From positions 12,569,431 through 12,633,430 of the forward strand of contig CM056550.1 in assembly GCA_029721515.1 (NCBI GenBank): a stretch of DNA of 64,000 nt, given 5' to 3'. The DNA comes from Synanceia verrucosa (taxonomy: Eukaryota > Chordata > Actinopteri > Perciformes > Synanceiidae). Under the pieces are notes generated by a model. It was not told the DNA's origin. It saw only the letters and a list, made by a program, of their open reading frames with translations, and did not search any database. Both the position numbers and the translations under genes were made by a program. This document shows positions 43,641 to 55,735 of this stretch, in pieces (the first letter of the stretch is position 1; every line of letters begins with the position of its first letter).

Positions 43641-43822
43641 GACCTGGGTGTTTGGACCCACCCTCCTTCCATCAGTTTTCGCTCTTTAAACTACAGCAGG
43701 TTCTCTGAACAAATACAAAAATGTTCATGTCCAACGTATCCCTGCTGAAATACCCGTTTTGTTTTTTCTTGGTGACTGGGTTGGTTTCCTGGTAGATGTG
43801 CTCAGACATTTACAGCATGGCT

Positions 43823-43824
<2 letters not shown>

Positions 43825-43861
<37 letters not shown>
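43825..43861 (+). repeat. (GT)n microsatellite
   Basis: About 18 uninterrupted GT units. Confidence 0.95.
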
Positions 43862-45033
43862 CAGTGGGCTTGTCTTTGTGTGCGCACAGAGGGAGAATGT
43901 GCTGACTGCAGTGCTTTGGTCTGGGCATGCCCATTAGAAGTGGCTATAAATCCTGAGCGCAGTGCTCTCACTGTGTCAGCAGTCCAACCAATGAATGGAT
44001 ATTAAACGTCACAAAAAAGCCTCTTTAATGCCGCCTGCCTCTGCCACACTGTTGCACACTCTCTCCCTCTGTCTCTGTATCCTTTTTCTTTTGCTTTTTT
44101 CTCTTATCTTCCATCCCTCTCTTCTTCTCTCTCCCTTCCTCTGCAATAATGAAATAGAGGAAAAGAGACCCTCAGGTCTGTTCGAGTGGATACATCCACA
44201 GTTAAGACCCTGACATCTGTTATGCAGCACTGACATAGTTGAAATTATTTACAGCGAGTAACGCTGGCCTTTTGATCTGTGTTCATGTCATCGATTAGAG
44301 GAAGGTTGGATTGCGAAAGGCTACAACGCTGTTGAAAGGGAGGAAGAATTAGACAATTAAGGAGATGTAGAGGCAGCTGTTGATCATGCAGAGACATTTT
44401 GAAAGAATTGATGACTCAAACATCTGTTGAAGAGCAAGCCTTGTGATGGGTGAGTTGGTAGCTCTTGGATCTTACACGCAAAGCATTTGCTGTTATGTTT
44501 CCCAGTTTCTACTGCATGCATGGTGTGTTTTAGTGCAGGCTCATAAGTGCCGGCTGTAAACCCTCAGTCCTACCCTGAATCCTGCACACTCCCTGCAACT
44601 CAGCTCTCGCTTTGAAAACCTCCATGCAGTTTGATAAAAAAAAGTGTCATTATTTAGATTAAATTTGAGCTTCTGATGCATGACCCTGACTGTAGGTGTG
44701 ACCTTCTGTCCTGCTGGCACATCAATATCAATCTAATAGCAGGAAATATCAACTACAACCACTTCAACCCAGTCCATGTGGCTCCTCAGAATCCTCTGCA
44801 TCATTCCATAGAGTCCATAATACAGTGTTTGACATTGTATCAATTACATTTTTGCTATACCAGAAATTACCGTTCAGACAAAAAGGATGAGGTATTATAT
44901 GCATGCATTTATTCAGTTAATATTAGGAGTAGCTATTTGACATCTTAGAGGAAACTTGTAGCACACTACAGTGTAGCTACATACTAATATTATAAAGGAG
45001 TGACTGGAATTTATAATACACACAATGAAAGGG

Positions 45034-45067
<34 letters not shown>

Positions 45068-45541
45068 TCCTCCTCCCTCTTCATAATATCAATTAAAGCT
45101 TGGCCTGGTTTAGCCTCTATCAGTGTTCGTCAACAGGCCTCCAGGCCTAATCAAGGCTCTGCAGCCCAATCACACTGACATGGAAGCTAATTGGAAAGTT
45201 GTGCAAGGATCATTGTTGGAGAGAGTTCCTTTGAAGATTCAAGATGAGTTGTGATGTACTGTAGTGGTGGAGCTGTTGTAGTTAAAATTGTGTTTGATGT
45301 GGCATCGATATTGGTCTTTTTTTCAGGAAAAGCCTCATTCATTGGTATTTTTATACAACCTGTGTTTGGATAGATTTATATGGATAAATGTTTGATTGTA
45401 TTTTTTTACTTTCATGTATGCATATTGATGCTGCCAGTCACAGCTTTGTGAGTCTTTGTCTCAATAAACCTCTTCGCCATCCTTTGAATCAAGTTTGGTT
45501 GTTTTTCTGTGGTGAAGTTAGTTGAAAAAAATATATATTCT
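43862..45541. other. No gene; one CA microsatellite
   Basis: (AC)n at 45036-45065. The rest appears low-copy, with pyrimidine-rich 44040-44150 and a stretch at 45070-45220 with ATCAATTAAAGC and CTAATTGGAAAG words. No exon recognised. Confidence 0.4.
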
Positions 45542-45583
45542 CCCAATCAATCAAAAAGAAAAGCCTTTATTGTCATTGTATAT

Positions 45584-46087
45584 GGAAGTATATCTGTGCC
45601 ATCTGATTTATAAATTGAAATTCTAAAGCTGATTATTTTTAGTATCAGAATCAGACTTTGAATTTCAAAACCATCTAATTTCTATCACACATTTTTTTTT
45701 TCTGACACTTATGTTTTTCAATGATGAAATAAATTCAGTTAAAAAAACAATGTCTCAAAATATTTATTTTTTTTAAATTCAATATAAAGACAATCAAAAT
45801 AATTGACGTAAAAAAATCAGCATAAAAAATTCTGCATCATTGTCTCTCTCTCTCTTTTTACTCTGAATTTTTGCAGGTGATTTTTTTGCAATTAATATAT
45901 TGATGCTGATTTTTTTTTTACATTTTTTTTTTAAAAACTGAACTGACATTATCATTGAGAAAAGCATAACTGTCAGAAATAAAGTGTGCTAGAAATTCAA
46001 TGTTTTTGGAATTCAAAGTCTGATTTTGATAAAGGAAATCTGATTTAAGAATTCAAATTTAATATCAAATGGCACAGATATACTTCC
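45584..46087. mobile_element. AT-rich inverted-repeat element, 504 bp
   Basis: The ends GGAAGTATATCTGTGCCAT and the exact complement at 46069-46087 are 19-bp terminal inverted repeats. Further inside, AATCAGACTTTGAATTTC is answered by GAATTCAAAGTCTGATTTT, so the interior is also symmetric. Poly-T/A runs dominate. It splits a repeat whose pieces are CTTTATTGTCATTGTATATG on the left and GAACGAAATTTGGTTC on the right. A related truncated copy is at 53245-53640. Confidence 0.75.
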
Positions 46088-46314
46088 AGAATGGTATAAT
46101 AGTGCAGAGAACGAAATTTGGTTCTTTACAACACATTAACAAGCATCAGTCAAGAGCAAAAAAAATGATATTATATATTATTGCACACCAATATTAAGTT
46201 ATTGCTATTTAGTTATTGATTCATAAGTTGTTTATATTCCCAGTTATCACACAGTTATTTCACATTTTTGATTAACAAGTTTTTGATGCTCAGTTACTGC
46301 ACTTTTTTTTTTTT

Positions 46315-46575
46315 TGAGTTTGCATGTTCTTCCCGTGTCTGCGTGGCTTCCTCCCACCATCCAAAAACATGCATGGGGATTAGGTTAATTGGTTAATTTT
46401 AAATTGATCGTAGGTGTGAATGTGAGTGTGAGTGGTTGTCTGTCTCTATGTGTCCTGTGATGAACTGGAGACTTGTCCAGGGTGTATCCTGCCACCCTGA
46501 GACAGCTGGGATAGGCTCCAGCCCCCCCACGACCCTGTGGATAAGCGGCAGATAATGGATGGATGGATGGATGGG
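46315..46575 (-). repeat. RTE/Expander-like repeat with (GGAT)n end
   Basis: Reverse-oriented relative of 20845-21055: GAGTTTGCATGTTCTTCCCG, TGTCCAGGGTGTATCCTGCC, AGCTGGGATAGGCTCCAGCC, ending in GGATGGATGGATGG. Open frames here are by-products. Confidence 0.7.
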
Positions 46576-46844
46576 TTCCTGACTGATATAGCGAGGTGAT
46601 ATTGTATTCATGTAATACATCATTCATTAGTGAGCAGCTTCACCCAAAGAGTGCAGTTTCCACCGAAGACCTCACAGCCAGATGCAGGGTTGTAATGAGG
46701 CAGGTGTGACCTCTCAATGACTTCCCACCAAATTACTACCTACAATGTTCCAAGCAGTCCTGTTGATACAGATGTGTGGGCTTACATTCATAAAAGTGTG
46801 TGTGTGTGTATTGATTATTAATACATTGATTCATCAATCAACTC

Positions 46845-46930
46845 AAAAAACCTTTATTGTCATTATATGACAGTGCATACAACCAAAATAGGAGTGTTGC
46901 TCCACATGGTCAAATGTAAAAAATGGAGTC
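46845..46930 (+). repeat. CCTTTATTGTCATTATA repeat fragment
   Basis: AAAAAACCTTTATTGTCATT followed by ACAGTGCATACAACCAAAAT. It is the same kind of tail as at 45556-45583, possibly a LINE 3' end. Confidence 0.45.
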
Positions 46931-47022
46931 CAAAATAGTCAGCTTAAAAATAAAATAGAAATGACATAAAGTTATGTAAGAAATAAGGAAAAAAATACAG
47001 TAGTAAGGCTAAACACAGATAA

Positions 47023-47408
47023 CAGAAACATTGAATAGCTCAAATGAAAGAAGAGACTCTCTAGTTCATCATGAAAAAAAATGTTTGTTTTTACCTTGTT
47101 CCATTCTGGTTTTATCAGAGGTAGAGTAGAGGACACTTTCACCAAAATCACCACTTTTTGTCCAGATTCTGTTTGTTTTGTTCTCTAATCTCGATCGTCT
47201 CCATTTCCTGCTTTGATCTCTGTGGCGTATACCGTCTCTTTATGTCCAAACTACAAATCCCAGAAGCCCCAATATTACTCACAGGCTGTATAAGGGTCCT
47301 CTTGTGCCAGCTGCCAAAAAACCACTTTGACATATTTATACGTCGCTGGCACGCAAGTGTTGGATTTTAAATGACATACAAACATGTCAATGGCACTCAA
47401 AGAGTTAA
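47023..47408 (-). mobile_element. TTAA-ended MITE, one end intact
   Basis: In reverse order: GAATAGCTCAAATGAAAGAA, CATTTCCTGCTTTGATCTCT, AATATTACTCACAGGCTGTA, TTGTGCCAGCTGCCAAAAAA and TCAATGGCACTCAAAGAGTTAA, with TTAA at 47405-47408. The other end is truncated at about 47023. Confidence 0.85.
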
Positions 47409-47815
47409 CAGTGTTCCCTTTCTATCTAAAATCATCAACTCTGATGTACTGAGTACTGAGTTTCCTAAACAAAAGACTTTCTCTAGCACCCTGTAAAGCT
47501 TCATGGAACATGTCCTCTCAAAATTATGCAATTAAGTTGAGGCTTTTCTGCTGCCCAAAGGTTAATCGAAGCTCTTGTTGTTCCTGTAGTCACGGAATGA
47601 ATCTCACTCCTACATGATCATTTTACAGTTGTCACATACAGTATTTGCCATCAGTCAGAAGCAGATGGGTCAGGCCTATAGAACATAGTTATGCATCATC
47701 CTCAGATGATAAAATCTGACTATAACATTTATTGTGCTTTCCAGCATCCCATGACAGACAGTTTGGCTAGTACCGGTTGGCACTTTGTTGGTTGGGTTGG
47801 TTAGGTTTAGACATA

Positions 47816-48924
47816 CACCATATTGCCAAAAGTATTCGCTCACCTGCCTTGACTTGCATATGAACTTAAGTGACATCCCGTTCCTAATCCATAGGGTTCA
47901 ATATGACGTCGGTCCACTCTTTGCAGCTGTAACAGCTTCAACTCTTCTGGGAAGGCTGTCCACAAGGTTTAGGAGTGTGTTTATGGGAATTTTTGACCAT
48001 TCTTCCAGAAGTGTATTTGTGAGGTCACACACTGATGTTGGACGAGAAGGCCTGGCTCTCAGTCTCTGCTCTAATTCATCCCAAAGGTGTTCTATCAGGT
48101 TGGTACACAGTCATGTTGGAAGAGGAAGGGGCCAGCTCCAAACTGTTTCTACAAAGTTGGGAGCATGGAATTGTCCAAAATGTCTTGGTATGCTGAAGCA
48201 TTCAGAGTTCCTTTCACTGGAACTAAGGGGCCAAGCCCAGCTCCTGAAAAACAACCCCACACCATAATCCCCCCTCCACCAAACTTTACACTTGGCACAA
48301 TGTAGTCCGACAAGTATCATTCTACTGGCAACCGCCAAACCCAGACTCGTCCATCAGATTGCCAGATGGAGAAGCGTGATTCGTCACTCCAGAGAACACA
48401 TCTCCACTGCTCTAGAGTCAAGAGGTGGCGTGCTTTACACCACTGCATCCGACGCTTTGCATTGCACTTGGTGATGTATGGCTTGGATGCAGCTGCTCGG
48501 CCATGGAAACCCATTCCATGAAGTCTGGAGGTCTGTAGTGATTGACTCTGCAGTAAGTTGGCGACCTCTTCGCACTATGCGCCTCAGCATCTGCTGAGCC
48601 CGCTCCATCAGTTTACGTGGTCTACCACTTCGTGGCTGAGTTGCTGTTGTTCCCAAACATTTCCACGTTCTTATAATACAGCTGACAGTTGACTGTGGAA
48701 TATTTAGGAGCGAGGAAATTTCACGTTGCACAGGTGGCATCCTATCACAGTTCCACACTGGAATTCACTGAGCTCCTGAGAGCGACCCATTCTTTCACAG
48801 ATGTTTGTAAAAGCAGTCTGCATGCCTAGATGCTTGATTTTATAGACCTGTGACCATGGAAGTGATTGGAACACCTGATTCTGATTATTTGGATGGGTGA
48901 GCGAACACTTTTGGCAATATAGTG
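47816..48924 (-). mobile_element. Tc1-like element, second copy, 1,109 bp
   Basis: Ends CACCATATTGCCAAAAG and the complement of CACTATATTGCCAAAAG, flanked by TA (47814-47815 and 48925-48926). It is the same family as 24125-25345 but with normal architecture, so its right side carries the transposase N-terminus. About 90 bp are deleted near 48101, removing the sequence around the DWPAQSPDLNPIE box. Confidence 0.9.
48111..48792 (-). pseudogene. Tc1 transposase, N-terminal and central parts
   Basis: Start ATG near 48792 (MGRSQELSEFQCGTVIGCHL). The HTH region continues after a frame change as REISSLLNIPQSTVSCIIRT and QPRSGRPRKLMERAQQMLRR (GRPR between the two HTH domains). Then follow GRAAASKPYITKCNAKRRMQ and SDESRFSIWQSDGRVWVWRL (first catalytic D). 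The rest of the DDE core appears in other frames to 48111 and is cut by the deletion near 48101. Multiple frameshifts; inactive. Confidence 0.85.
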
Positions 48925-48926
48925 TA

Positions 48927-50966
48927 TATATATCACAATATTGTTAAGTCCTTGCCAATACCCACCCCTAAGTGACAGTGAATTGATCCAACCACAGACA
49001 CACACACTAATCCAACCTGTACCTGTGACACTGGTTGTCATTTATTGGTGTCGGTACGGCTGTAAGACTTTGTTTCCTCCTCATTAAAAATGAAAGCTCG
49101 GCCTTAATGGTGATAGCACAAAGCAACTGGTGAGCTGTTAAAGGCACCCTTACATTATTAACAGAGATGAAGTGTAGCATCAGGGGCTAAAGAGGAAAGA
49201 TCTCTGTGATAATGATTTAACGGAGGCTATATACACTATAAATGTATCCAATTCAGTCCCAGGTGTCATATATGTGGAAATACTCAGTGGCATAAAATGG
49301 TGAAAAGGCTCAATCAATGCTTTGATGGGTGTGGATTAATTGGCTTTCATTGTGAAGGCAAAAACACACACAGAGAGTGTAAATGATGAAGGTTCTGTTT
49401 GTATTTGTTAAAATGATGTCCAGAGTCTCGGAGCTGCTTTTAACACCCCTGGAAAAGCCATTACAATTAAAGGAGCGCTGGCCAGAGAGAAGGGAAATGG
49501 AGAAGAGTGTGATGAGAGTAAAAGAGGGATGTCAGCACAAAGAGTGGCAGAGATGCTTTTAGCCTCTCTCTGCAGGAGTAATGTCCAATTACTGCTCCGT
49601 TTGAGGCCGCCGCCTTGCACTGTCATCAGCACACAAGCACCGGGTTATGGCCCTCTGCAATGGGCCCGTTGTCAGTTACCATGGATCACAATCAGCCAGC
49701 GAGTCCTCTGGGCCAGCCGGAGAAAACTGGTTTTTCACATTGAATATTCATGTTGTTTTACTAGAGAATCCTCAATGCCCTTCACCATCACAGCTCAGAG
49801 TTGCTGTTCAAAACTCCACATCATATCTCTGCTTGTTTCAGCTCAGTTCTATATTTGTATCTCCTGAGTTCACAGGAAAAATGTGTGTGTCAGTGTGTTG
49901 CTGTTTCATCTCCTCTGACTCTGACCAGCAGGTGGTACCAGATATTTAAAATTCTTTGTCATTGCACCGCTCTCTCAGACTTTGAAGGGTGTCGTTGTTT
50001 CAAAATTGTTGAAAAATGATGCGTTGAAACAGATAAAAATGAAAATGAAATGCCTGTAGACTTCCGGTTTGGACATTTGTGGCTTGATTCATTTTTTGTT
50101 TCATGGAAATTGTTTCTTTTTGCTCGAGTAAAGGTTGATTTCTTGTGTTGATTAATATTAATTGTTATTAATATTGGAATAATTGATCATGGTGAGCTGC
50201 CTGACATCATTTCCCATGTTGCTTTGGTTTTACTGGTATACAATTCCTTAGGGATCCTTTTCTTTTTTCTTCATATGTTTTTGGTCATATTAAGCGTGTC
50301 TGACTGCAAGCGGCATACGTGAAGCCAGAAGGCAAGATGGATTGGTATACCTGCCTTTATAATGTCCTTACATCAGTCTTTACTTGTTGTCAGTGATCTT
50401 AAAGGGGGATTAACGTTTTTTACAAATTGGACCTTATTTCTTGGATAAAACACTGTCATATTCTGTATTATAGTTTACTAAGGACCCCTAGTGCATCCTT
50501 CATAGTGCCCGAACTAAAATACTTATTTGTGATGTTGTCACATACGCATACATGCTTTGTTTTAGGTCAGGCACTGTGAAGGACACATACGTGGGCACTA
50601 GGGATCCTTAGGGGTCCCAGGAAGTAGAGTCTGTTTACAGACTGAATTTTCTTAAATTACTTAACTTTGGACTCAAATGAGAATATTAATAGTGTAGTAC
50701 ATCTTATTAAATGTCTGTTATTTGAGAAATGGTCACGTTTGTGTCATTTACCGGCTGCATTTCTATGCCCCATTCACCCCTGTTAAATGGATGTCATCAA
50801 ATCCAAATATCATCGGAAATACTCCAAATGACTCCAGAGTGATACAAGTGAGTAAATGGCAGTATTTTATCTTAGAAATAAGGATATTTGTAATTTTTTT
50901 TTAAAAAAAACAGAACTTCCCCTTTAAGAAAGCATCAGAGAAAACTTTGAAGGCAGAGCAGGTTTA
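48927..50966. other. No gene; candidate conserved non-coding segment inside
   Basis: About 49420-49780 looks unlike the surrounding repeats: balanced composition, CCATTACAATTAAAGGAGCG and GTAATGTCCAATTACTGCTC (homeodomain-type ATTA/TAAT words) and no stop-free exon with splice sites. I raise it only as a candidate enhancer-like element. The rest shows nothing recognisable. Confidence 0.3.
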
Positions 50967-51381
50967 CCCCTAATTTCCACTGGATACGGAACAACACCGA
51001 CGTTTTGTCGGACCCGGCACGTTTTCGATTCAAATCAATGTGTCAGTTTACACTGAACGCAGAATGTCGCCGACAGAGCTATTTTTCTCAGACATCGACA
51101 GGAAGTCGTGAACAGACCAGTTTATTTTCAAAATCAAATAATCTGTGTTCCTGGCGGATCGTATGATGGATTTCCTTCTCCTCAGTGGACACAGGGTTGT
51201 TCTCTTTCACTGACACTCTGCTATAACGTGCTATATTGCACGATTATACGTGAATTTGTGAGATCTTGTTAATCAGCGAGATCTTGTTCGCGTGATTCCA
51301 GCTGTCCGTGCAATTGCCAGATGATAGATGTCGGACTTCGACGGACGTCAGCGTTGTTCCGCATCCAGTGGAAATTAGTGG
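50967..51381. mobile_element. MITE of the CCCTAATTTCCAC family, copy 3
   Basis: 415 bp with ends CCCCTAATTTCCACTGGATA and the complement of CATCCAGTGGAAATTAGTGG. The longer interior includes GGCGGATCGTATGATGGATT and TTATACGTGAATTTGTGAGATC, matching copy 1 in reverse. Flanked by TTA on the left and TAA on the right, which is not a clean direct repeat. Confidence 0.8.
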
Positions 51382-52235
51382 TAAGGCTCAACAGGGAATA
51401 GAATAGTTTTTTAATGTCACCCTCTGCAGCAGCATACACAAGTTACAGTAATAGAGAAACAACAGACAACAGCAATGAAATAATAGAATGAGCGTAACTA
51501 GAAACTAGAAAGCAAAGGGATTTGACTTAAGAAACAGCTGCCATGTCATTTTTTTTTTCTTTTTAAAAATGCCCTTCAAGCTACTGTTTTTCCAATATTT
51601 TAGCAATTTAGCTGATTTATTCTTCCAAATCTGAAAACCTAATTTCGAGTTTCTGAACCCTCGGTAAGTTAACCCTGGATAAATCCAAAAAAGGAAGGTC
51701 TCAGGGAAAAATAGGGTTCAATTATTCACTGCCAACAATGCTGGCATAACTGTACAGTATGACCTGCGTAGTTCTGTTTCATTCATTTTAACCCACTCAT
51801 TCACGCTACACATTATTCTTCTCTTCATACGAGTTTGGTCTTTTCCTTAAAGCACCTTAAAAATGATATTTGGTGAAAGAGGGGGCAATAGAAAGGACAC
51901 CACACACCCTGGACATTTCCTGTTTTCCTCCCTCCCCTCTGTAAAGAGATACCAGACAATAAAAACACACCCATAAACAGCCATTTGACACCATGTGCTC
52001 TACATTTCTCAGTTAATTATGCACACACACACACACACACACTCTTTCTGCTTGTTAGAGTAGTTCTCACCTGTCTAATGACGAGCAGTAGAATGGGGTC
52101 ATAAATATATGTGTGTTTGTGTGTGTGCGCATTTGTCTCCATGCATATTAGTACACACACACACCTACAATTGTGCTGACTGTCTAATCATTAAATGAGT
52201 AAAAGGGCATGTTTGCATACACCGTCATTTTCCTG

Positions 52236-52267
<32 letters not shown>

Positions 52268-52583
52268 ATTTACAGTAGTTTCCATCACAGTGATAAAACA
52301 GCAACACTTGAAATTACTTAAAAAAATATTACAATGAAAATGTTCAACAGCTGTTGTCTTCAGGTCAGACACTTCCACCTCCCCCCTTCTTCTCCCCGAC
52401 CTCTCTCTCTCTCTCTCCTTTCTTTCTATGTCTCTCTCTCTTTTTATCCTCTCATTCATCATGTTGACAAGAGCATGGCTACTTTTGTGAAATAGAGAAA
52501 AATGTTTTAGTCAGCTTTTCTCTGTGTCTCTCTCTCTCCCTCCCTCGTCCCTTTTGGGCATCTAGAAATGTGTGTGTGTGTGT

Positions 52584-52619
<36 letters not shown>

Positions 52620-53244
52620 AGGGCAGATTTGAATCATTTCTGCTCAGTGGAAAGCACTTTACATATGAAGAGCCATATGGGATTTGGCTGCAGATGCAGC
52701 GTTGCCAGTTATTAGTGAATTGATTCCTATTTGTTGCCTTAAACTTCATATATAGCTTCCTACAGAAGCAATTTTGCCGATGTTATCACTCCAAAACTCA
52801 TATCACAGAAAAACAGAAGAAGGCAGGATAAGAAACACACACACACACACACACACACACAGTGTTATACAAATAAAAAGAATGCTCTTCATCTCTCTCC
52901 GTGTGTCACATCCACTTAGCCATGATATGGTGTGAATGCAGCATTTGTGGAAAGGTGTGTGTGTGTGCATGTTTAAAACATAAAGTATACTTTCCCAGCA
53001 TGTCATTTCCATGCCAATATTGCTTCTCCTAGCCTTCTGATGCCAATAAGCAACACACAACCTCCCGTTCCATCTCAAACAGCACAGTGATGTCCTGCCT
53101 TACTGTTACTAATCAAAAAATGGCGTCACTTTACGTCCCTCAGCTATCTGCATTACAGGAAGACAGAGAAACAAATCAAACACCTCTTTTCCTCTTTGGT
53201 CAACATTCATTGACGACTTGATGACTTGACTTTAGAGCTCAACC
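51382..53244. repeat. Microsatellite-rich stretch, no gene
   Basis: CA/TG tracts at 52021-52042, 52235-52262, 52569-52614 and 52834-52861, and a pyrimidine tract at 52378-52445. No exon recognised. The repeat-coded open frames on the minus strand are artefacts. Confidence 0.8.
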
Positions 53245-53640
53245 TCTGTGCCATCTGATTTTGAATTTGAATCTCAAAATCAGACTTTTTTTTTTTTTTT
53301 TTTAGCAAAATCAGACTTTGAATTTCAAAACCACTGTATTTTTAGCACATAATTTTATTTCTGACAAGCTTTTTTCTTAATGATAATATAAAAAATTTCA
53401 AATAAAAAATGCCGGCTTTAAAAAAAATTCTGGATCACTGTCTCGGTTTCTTTTTACTCCGATTTTTTTTGCAGTTGAATATTTTGATGCTGAATTTTTT
53501 TTTAAGGTGGAATTTTTGATATGGATTATTTTTAGATGTTGGATTTCTTTATATTGAATTAAAAAAAAACTGAGACATTATGAGACTTTTTTTTCACTGA
53601 ATTATTTTATCAGTTGAGAAAAATTAAGTGTCAGAAATAA
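53245..53640. mobile_element. AT-rich inverted element, truncated second copy
   Basis: CTGTGCCATCTGATTTTGAA, AATCAGACTTTGAATTTCAA, TCTGACAAGC, TTTTTACTCCGATTTTTTTT and AAGTGTCAGAAATAATG follow the order of 45584-46087. Both outermost ends are missing. Confidence 0.65.
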
Positions 53641-53854
53641 TGAAAATCAGCACCTCCAAACCTGAGGTCATGGTCCTCAGTTGGAATAGGGTGGAGTGCC
53701 TTCTCCAGGTCAGAGTTTAAGAATCTTGGGGTCTTGTTCTTGAGAGAAAGAGGAATGGAGCGGGGGATCAACAGGCAGCTTCCGCAGTGATATAGACACT
53801 GTGCCAGGTTTATATATACCATTAATATGATTATATAAAAATGAAAAAATAATT

Positions 53855-54110
53855 GAATACAACACCCTCTGTCCTTTAGAAATGACCCTCACATTGACTG
53901 TGGAAAAACTCCCAAAATACCCTTTAATTGGGAAAAGAAATGGTTGAAACCTCAGAAAGAGAAACAGATGGTGGACAGATGTTGTGCGCATTGAGTAACA
54001 ACAATGAAAAACACACATAGAGACTCCAGATGACAACATTCGATACATGTCATATGACACTGTATGGAGAGAGTATCTCCAAGGGGATGATGAGCAGCAT
54101 CCAGCTGTCT
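53855..54110 (+). repeat. TATAGCCCAATATCACAAATT-family repeat, internal part
   Basis: CACCCTCTGTCCTTTAGAAA, TGACCCTCACATTGACTGTG and GTTGAAACCTCAGAAAGAGA match 19425-19530. The left end is missing. Confidence 0.65.
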
Positions 54111-54239
54111 GCAGATGAAGCAGGGATTGGTGTGTATGGTTTATGAGTTTATACGTTTATTAGCATCTTCATCTGTGCTGTGCAGGTGTTCTACGTTATT
54201 ATCTCTGATTTTGTAGAAGTAGAAGCTTACATGTCCAGT

Positions 54240-54480
54240 TTTGAGAGAAGTCCACCCTGATCAGACCTTTTGTCTCCTCTTCAGACATGTTGATAAGGCT
54301 TTGTCAGGATTCACTTCATCTTTATTAAAGACTGAAGTGAAGTTGTGGAAAGTCAGGCTGAAAGTTGTGGGCAGGCCCCCGTGCCATGCCAGCCGGGCCA
54401 CTGCCAGCACCATTACCTTTTTAATTATGCCTCGTCCACTGGCTTCATGTCCCAGTGTTGCAGCATGAGAGGAAGAGCGC
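54240..54480. other. Candidate conserved non-coding segment
   Basis: Balanced composition between AT-rich repeats, with GGGCAGGCCCCCGTGCCATG and CATTACCTTTTTAATTATGC. An open frame of 75 codons (54241-54468) has no recognisable domain or splice context. A weak candidate only. Confidence 0.25.
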
Positions 54481-54820
54481 TTTAATAAATGTCAGGTTGG
54501 ATCCTTATTGACGCCAGCGTGGTTCTGCTGCTTCATCACTTCCTCTGTAGCCTCGACTTATACTCTGCTGCAGTGTGTGCACAGATCTAGTGTGTGCATG
54601 TACAGCATGCATGTTGTGCATGTTCTTTTTATGCTCTGCTCTCTACCCACTGGCAGTGATTAAGTTAAATAAATAAAAGAAATAAAATGACATCCAGGAC
54701 ATTCTGTACTTAGATGTGACACTAGCATGGAGCTATCATTGCAGCAGAATGGATAAATGTGTATAAGCTTGCAACACTAAACTGAAAATTAAACTAACTT
54801 TGAAGTCCAGGTAGTTTTTT

Positions 54821-54854
54821 TTAACTCTTTGAGTGGCATTGATGTAATTACGCC

Positions 54855-54940
<86 letters not shown>

Positions 54941-55322
54941 TGTGAATAATATTGGGACTTCTGGGAGATGTAGTCAGAGCATAAAGAGACCATACACCAC
55001 AGGGATCAAAACAGGAAGTGGAGACGATCGAGATTAGAGAGCAAAACAAACAGAATCTGGAAAAAAAGTGGTGATTTTGGTGAAAGTGTCCTCTACTCTA
55101 CCTCTGATAAAACAAGAATGGAACAAGGTAAAAACAAACATTTTTTCATGATGAAATAGAGAGTCTCTTCTTTCATTTGATCTAGCCAGTGTTTTCAGAG
55201 ACATAGTACAAAGAGACATAGACAAAATATTCTGTGAGTCTAGAAATATGACTCAAAATGGACAAAAACACTGGAACAAGGCACTTTCGGTTTGATAAAA
55301 CGGATGGCACTCAATGAGTTAA
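54821..55322 (+). mobile_element. TTAA-ended MITE with both ends
   Basis: TTAACTCTTTGAGTGGCATT at the left and GGCACTCAATGAGTTAA at the right, each including TTAA (54821-54824 and 55319-55322). The usual left interior is replaced by an A-run and (AT)n at 54858-54938. The rest (GATCAAAACAGGAAGTGGAG, ATGATGAAATAGAGAGTC, GGACAAAAACACTGGAACAA) is standard. This is the reference copy for the family here. Confidence 0.9.
54858..54938. repeat. Poly-A plus (AT)n tract inside a MITE
   Basis: About 28 A, then roughly 25 AT units, replacing family sequence. Confidence 0.95.
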
Positions 55323-55409
55323 TCACCTTGCCAACTGTTATATGAGTATATAACAGTTGAGTGCTAATGTGTTTTTCATTGTTGTTATTGTGTACAAATG
55401 GCATCTACT

Positions 55410-55590
55410 ACACGTCTGTCCATCCCTGAAGAGGGATTTCTCCTCTGTTGCAGTCCAACTCTGTCGATGTGAGGGACATTTGTAAAGGACAGAGGGTCAT
55501 ATCCTGCACAGATTATAAAGCCCTCTGAGGCAAATTCATAATTTGTGATATTGGGCTATACAGATAAAACTGACTTAACTTGATTTACTG
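55410..55590 (-). repeat. TATAGCCCAATATCACAAATT-family repeat
   Basis: GACATTTGTAAAGGACAGAG, GATTATAAAGCCCTCTGAGG and TTTGTGATATTGGGCTATAC, in the same orientation as 15592-15757. Confidence 0.7.
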
Positions 55591-55599
55591 ATGTCACTG

Positions 55600-55735
55600 G
55601 TTGTAATTTGCAGATGCAAATGCAGATTTACACACTTGTAGAATCCCAGAGAGAGATAAACATGCAGACCTCACACCGAAGGATCACATGAGCTTCGAAC
55701 CTGAGACCCTCTGGCTGTGAAGCAGATACATGAGG
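55600..55735 (+). repeat. RTE/Expander-like repeat, degraded piece
   Basis: GAGAGATAAACATGCAGACC followed by TCGAACCTGAGACCCTCTGG resembles the right part of 20845-21055. Confidence 0.45.
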
